From assembly GCF_900178525.1 (NCBI RefSeq), contig NZ_FXDJ01000009.1, forward strand, positions 766,263 to 830,262: DNA of 64,000 nt. The letters run 5' to 3'. The position numbers were made by a program, and so were the translations under genes. The notes beneath the pieces are model-generated. The model saw only the letters and a program-made list of their open reading frames with translations. It made no database searches and was not told the DNA's origin. The stretch comes from Massilibacteroides vaginae (lineage in GTDB: Bacteria > Bacteroidota > Bacteroidia > Bacteroidales > Tannerellaceae). Below, in pieces: positions 61,122 to 64,000 of the stretch (position 1 is its first letter; every line of letters begins with the position of its first letter).

Positions 61122-62357
61122 TTAGAATGAGTAGATCATTACTCCCAGAATACGGTGGTTGGTTATTGAATGGGTGTCTTTTACTTTGCCATTCTCGGGG
61201 TTTATTGTTCCGTACCAGGCGATAGACGGCATATATTCAAATCCGAATTTCCAATGTGAAAGATTATAGGTCAATTGCACTTGAGTGGATAGTAATTGAT
61301 CTAAGTTTAGTCCTGTTCCGTAGGAAATGCCATTTATTGGGTCGCTTGTTCCAAGATTTTTCATATAACCAATGAATAGACCCGGCTTCCACTTCTTTCC
61401 ATAAACGATGTTTAACCAAGTGGAAGAGTTGCGGTAGGGGGTGTAATCCGTTTCTCCTGTAATAGGATCAATTGCTGTACTTGCATATCCGCCAATCATT
61501 GAATTATGCACCTGATTGGATGCCAATAGTGTTTTTCCGGCCACAAACCAGTCGGCAGACGTATATTTCACGTGTGCTTCAAGGGAAAGCGCGTTAACAC
61601 GTTCGTTCACCTTGAAAGTATTTGAGTTTCCGCTTTCATCGTTCACAACAGACTGTGTACGGGGAGTGATAGACAAAAAGTCAACTCCGACACCCGCTTG
61701 CCAATTCGTTGTTTTATAGTCGAGACCGGCATAAAGTTCGGGGATACAGCTGTTTTTAATGTAATCTTCCGCTTTCCCTTTTGGTCCGGTAGATAAATAT
61801 TGTAACTGCCATACGGTGGAAGCTTTGAGTTGCCAGTTGTTATGAATGTATCGGTATGTTAACTGCGGACTTCTGTTAAAAGGTTGGAAAGGACCTCCGG
61901 TAGATAGATTAAGTACTTGCGGAAACACATCACCAAACAGCGGATGCCAAGCCTGACCAATTGTTACGTCGGATTTTCCCCAATCCAGATTAACATAGGC
62001 ATGACGGATACGCAGCATGGCGAAATTACTTCCTGAACCGCGAAAATCGCCTTCAATTTTCACCGTCGAAACCGCATTGCCAATATTTGGTCCTGTAATA
62101 TCTATTCCCAGACGGGAATAAAGTAAGTACATACTACCATTGGGCGTCGAGTTCAGATCTTTCCCGTTCGCATCTAATTGTTTATCTTTAGGAAACAGGA
62201 AAAACAGCCCATCTACCATCTCTTCGTTCGCACGTGAGTTGTAAAATAAGTCGCCACGTAATTGGCCGTAGAATTTATACGAAAAGTTTTGCCGTTGCGC
62301 CCAGGAATTGTTTGTCAAACCAAAAAGAAAGAGAATGAAAACCCATAAAAACTTCAT
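61122..62357 (-). CDS. Outer-membrane porin-like beta-barrel protein (second copy)
   Basis: 411-residue exported protein: signal peptide 1-20 (ending NNSWAQ), then alternating strands ending in an aromatic residue (GVMIYSF), as in outer-membrane barrels. The opening NFSYKFYGQLRGDLFYNSRA and VNLDWGKSDVTIGQAWHPLF resemble DcaP-like porins of Bacteroidota. It shares length and most motifs with the preceding gene (12 bp upstream), so it is a tandem duplicate. Function: diffusion channel for small solutes (inferred). Confidence 0.85.
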   Translation of the reverse strand: MKFLWVFILFLFGLTNNSWAQRQNFSYKFYGQLRGDLFYNSRANEEMVDGLFFLFPKDKQLDANGKDLNSTPNGSMYLLYSRLGIDITGPNIGNAVSTVKIEGDFRGSGSNFAMLRIRHAYVNLDWGKSDVTIGQAWHPLFGDVFPQVLNLSTGGPFQPFNRSPQLTYRYIHNNWQLKASTVWQLQYLSTGPKGKAEDYIKNSCIPELYAGLDYKTTNWQAGVGVDFLSITPRTQSVVNDESGNSNTFKVNERVNALSLEAHVKYTSADWFVAGKTLLASNQVHNSMIGGYASTAIDPITGETDYTPYRNSSTWLNIVYGKKWKPGLFIGYMKNLGTSDPINGISYGTGLNLDQLLSTQVQLTYNLSHWKFGFEYMPSIAWYGTINPENGKVKDTHSITNHRILGVMIYSF

Positions 62358-62369
62358 AAATTTTAGCTA

Positions 62370-63596
62370 TTAAAAATAATACATTACCATGCCAAGAAAA
62401 CGATGATTCGTTACCGCCTGCGAATTTACTACTTTTCCTGTGGCAGAACAAATTTGTCCGTACCAGGCAGTTGCCGGACAATACTCAAACCCGATCAGCC
62501 AATTCGGCAAATTATATGAAAAAGCGGCATTAAACGTTAACAATTGATCAATTGCCAAACCCAGCCCGTACACCTTATCGGCTGAAACCAACGGGTCGTT
62601 TGTTCCCAGATTTTTGGTATATCCAACAAATAAACCCGGTTTCCATTTCTTGCCGTATGTTATATTAAGCCATGAAGTAGCGTGTCGAAAAGGAGTATAT
62701 TCCTGCTCGCCGGTCGATGCATCTACCCTTTTAACGCCATATCCGCCAAGCAAAGCCGTTTGATCTAAAGCAGAAGCCATAATGGTTTTAGCGGCAATTG
62801 AAAATTTCTCGCCTGTATAACGCGCGTGTGCTTCGTAAGAAAAAGTAGTCATTCGCTCATCCACTTTATATTTTTTATCGTTCCACTCGGAAACTGCACG
62901 AGGAGTTAATGAGATCAAATGAATTCCGGCTCCAACCAACCATTCCTTTCCCGAGATAAAATCTGCCCCTGCGTACAATTCAGGCACACAACTATTCTTA
63001 ATATAATCTTCACTCATTCCTTTAGGTCCGCTGGAAAGATATTGTAATTGCCATAAAGCGGAAGCGGTCAGTTTTAGTTTGTCCTTCCTATATTGATAGC
63101 GTATTTGCGGGCTGCGATTAAAAGGCTGGAAAGGAGCTCCGGTAGATAAATTTAACATATCAGGCATAACCGATCCAAAAAGAGGATGCCATGTTTGCCC
63201 GATCAACAACTGGCTGCGCGTCCAATCCAAGGCTACATAAGCCTGCCTGATACGTAGCATTGTTGTGCTTGCGGAAAAACCACCGAAGTCTGTTTCCACT
63301 TTAGCCGACGAACGCGCGGTTCCTATTTGCGGTCCCTGAACATCCATCCCCAGTCGCGTAGTGAAAGTATAAAAACTACCGTTAGGTGTCGCGTTTAAAT
63401 CTTTCCCATTGGCATCTAAAGACTCATTAAGCGGAAACAGGTAGAAATTACCATCTACCGGAGCCATATTCGCTCTGGTATTATAAAAAAGGTCACCCCT
63501 AACAAATCCGTAAAACTTATATGAGAAATTTTCTTTTTGCGCAAAAGAGTACGTATTAGTAAGGATCAAGCTTAATAACAAATAGTAGTGTTTCAT
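62370..63596 (-). CDS. Outer-membrane porin-like beta-barrel protein (first copy)
   Basis: 408 residues from the start MKHYYLLLSLILTNTYSFAQ; the longer frame to 63641 crosses the -7 box and is rejected. Signal peptide then NFSYKFYGFVRGDLFYNTRA, VALDWTRSQLLIGQTWHPLF, and a last residue Phe (FLGMVMYYF). Same DcaP-like pattern as the next gene, and many shared blocks (LDANGKDLNATPNG, QLQYLSSGPKG, GKKWKPGLFVGYTKNLGT). It is first in the tandem pair. Confidence 0.85.
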   Translation of the reverse strand: MKHYYLLLSLILTNTYSFAQKENFSYKFYGFVRGDLFYNTRANMAPVDGNFYLFPLNESLDANGKDLNATPNGSFYTFTTRLGMDVQGPQIGTARSSAKVETDFGGFSASTTMLRIRQAYVALDWTRSQLLIGQTWHPLFGSVMPDMLNLSTGAPFQPFNRSPQIRYQYRKDKLKLTASALWQLQYLSSGPKGMSEDYIKNSCVPELYAGADFISGKEWLVGAGIHLISLTPRAVSEWNDKKYKVDERMTTFSYEAHARYTGEKFSIAAKTIMASALDQTALLGGYGVKRVDASTGEQEYTPFRHATSWLNITYGKKWKPGLFVGYTKNLGTNDPLVSADKVYGLGLAIDQLLTFNAAFSYNLPNWLIGFEYCPATAWYGQICSATGKVVNSQAVTNHRFLGMVMYYF

Positions 63597-63638
63597 TGGA
63601 GGTTTTTGTATACTAAAAGCGACTTTGCTTTCGGGTCG

Positions 63639-63646
63639 CAAATATA
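63639..63646 (-). promoter_or_regulatory. -7 box TATATTTG for the porin operon
   Basis: Exact TAnnTTTG on the minus strand, 42 bp before the ATG at 63596. Confidence 0.62.
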
Positions 63647-64000
63647 CTTTATTTTGTGTTTCCGTTTATGAAATAATAGAATATAACGTAGGAAAAACAA
63701 CAAAAAAGGAAAAACTTATCCGGCTGCCCGGTCGAAAAAAAGAAAGACCGAAATAGATTGCCGATGGCTATACTATCCTGCAAATTACAAATAAGATATT
63801 CAGAAATACCGAAACCATTTGCGGTTACTGCTAAAACCGGCTTGTTAAGCTCAATGTGAAAGACTTGACGGTGGTTGTGAGTCTATTTGTTTGTTTCCGG
63901 ATTTGAGGGATAGGAATTTTATTTGTTCCTTTGCTTTCAGGTTGTAAGCAGCCGCTGTCTCAAAGGATTATTAATGTAAGCACCAGATATAAAAATGAGT
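63647..64000. other. Intergenic region at the window edge, nothing recognised
   Basis: About 350 bp upstream of the porins. No ORF of useful length, repeat, tRNA or terminator seen. It may hold upstream promoter elements or belong to a gene beyond the window. Confidence 0.5.

Overview
The window looks like an ordinary chromosomal stretch of a Bacteroidales bacterium (phylum Bacteroidota), probably a gut or anaerobic-digester type near Parabacteroides or Dysgonomonas; the genus cannot be settled from this sequence. Evidence: many promoters carry the Bacteroidota -7 box TAnnTTTG, Shine-Dalgarno sequences are mostly absent, and Bacteroidota families recur (DUF3108, DUF2851, DUF3788, DUF5009, GH3-type acyl-adenylate protein, Ig-like lipoprotein, Gfo/Idh/MocA protein with a Tat signal). 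Polysaccharide-degrading enzymes carry secretion or lipoprotein signals. No phage, integrase, transposase or CRISPR array was seen.

Layout. 0-4 kb: membrane phosphoesterase, S41 protease and PfkB kinase. 4.0-4.4 kb: three almost identical tRNA-Asn genes. 4.8-7.3 kb: two convergent DUF418 membrane proteins. 7.4-11.7 kb: sialidase plus GH2 beta-galactosidase operon. 12-15.2 kb: HU, two overlapping rhomboid proteases and an EEP-family protein. 15.2-22.1 kb: esterase, GNAT protein, parE, a possible 33-codon ORF, coaD, a second S41 protease and a LEA-like lipoprotein. 22-30 kb: GH78 rhamnosidase, GH42 beta-galactosidase with nagA, and a uridine-kinase-like protein. 30-33 kb: repeat-rich DNA, then a four-gene cassette with a WYL regulator. 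33-41 kb: DsbA/FrnE-like protein, pnp, then hppA-gntP-gntK. 41-51.5 kb: DUF5009 protein, pfkA, GH3 family, PAP2, cysS, and three conserved hypothetical genes. 51.8-54.2 kb: secreted isomerase and oxidoreductase. 54.5-60.5 kb: ribF, M20 peptidase, flippase, ROK and BadF-type sugar kinases, NIPSNAP protein. 61-63.6 kb: two tandem outer-membrane porin-like proteins.

How the genes fit together. Sialidase, GH2, GH42, GH78, NagA and a GlcNAc-kinase-like protein together suggest scavenging of host or plant glycans: sialic acid, galactose and rhamnose are released outside, and amino sugars are processed inside. parE, coaD, pnp, cysS, ribF and pfkA are housekeeping genes.

The most unusual signal is non-coding. 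Four intergenic copies (near 4.5, 11.8, 30.8 and 41.2 kb) of an element of about 166 bp have the same rigid geometry: a TTAAGTTAAAA-type end, a CTGATNATCAG palindrome 51-52 bp further on, then exactly 23 bp to three ATAAAGG units spaced at 21 bp, and a fourth in-phase ATATAGT. In three copies the palindrome is the tip of a stem whose paired bases differ but still pair. Rearranged relatives lie near 51.6 and 60.6 kb. I do not recognise this as a described family. A different mosaic of Bacteroidota-type repeats fills 30.0-30.6 kb and 60.7-61.0 kb.
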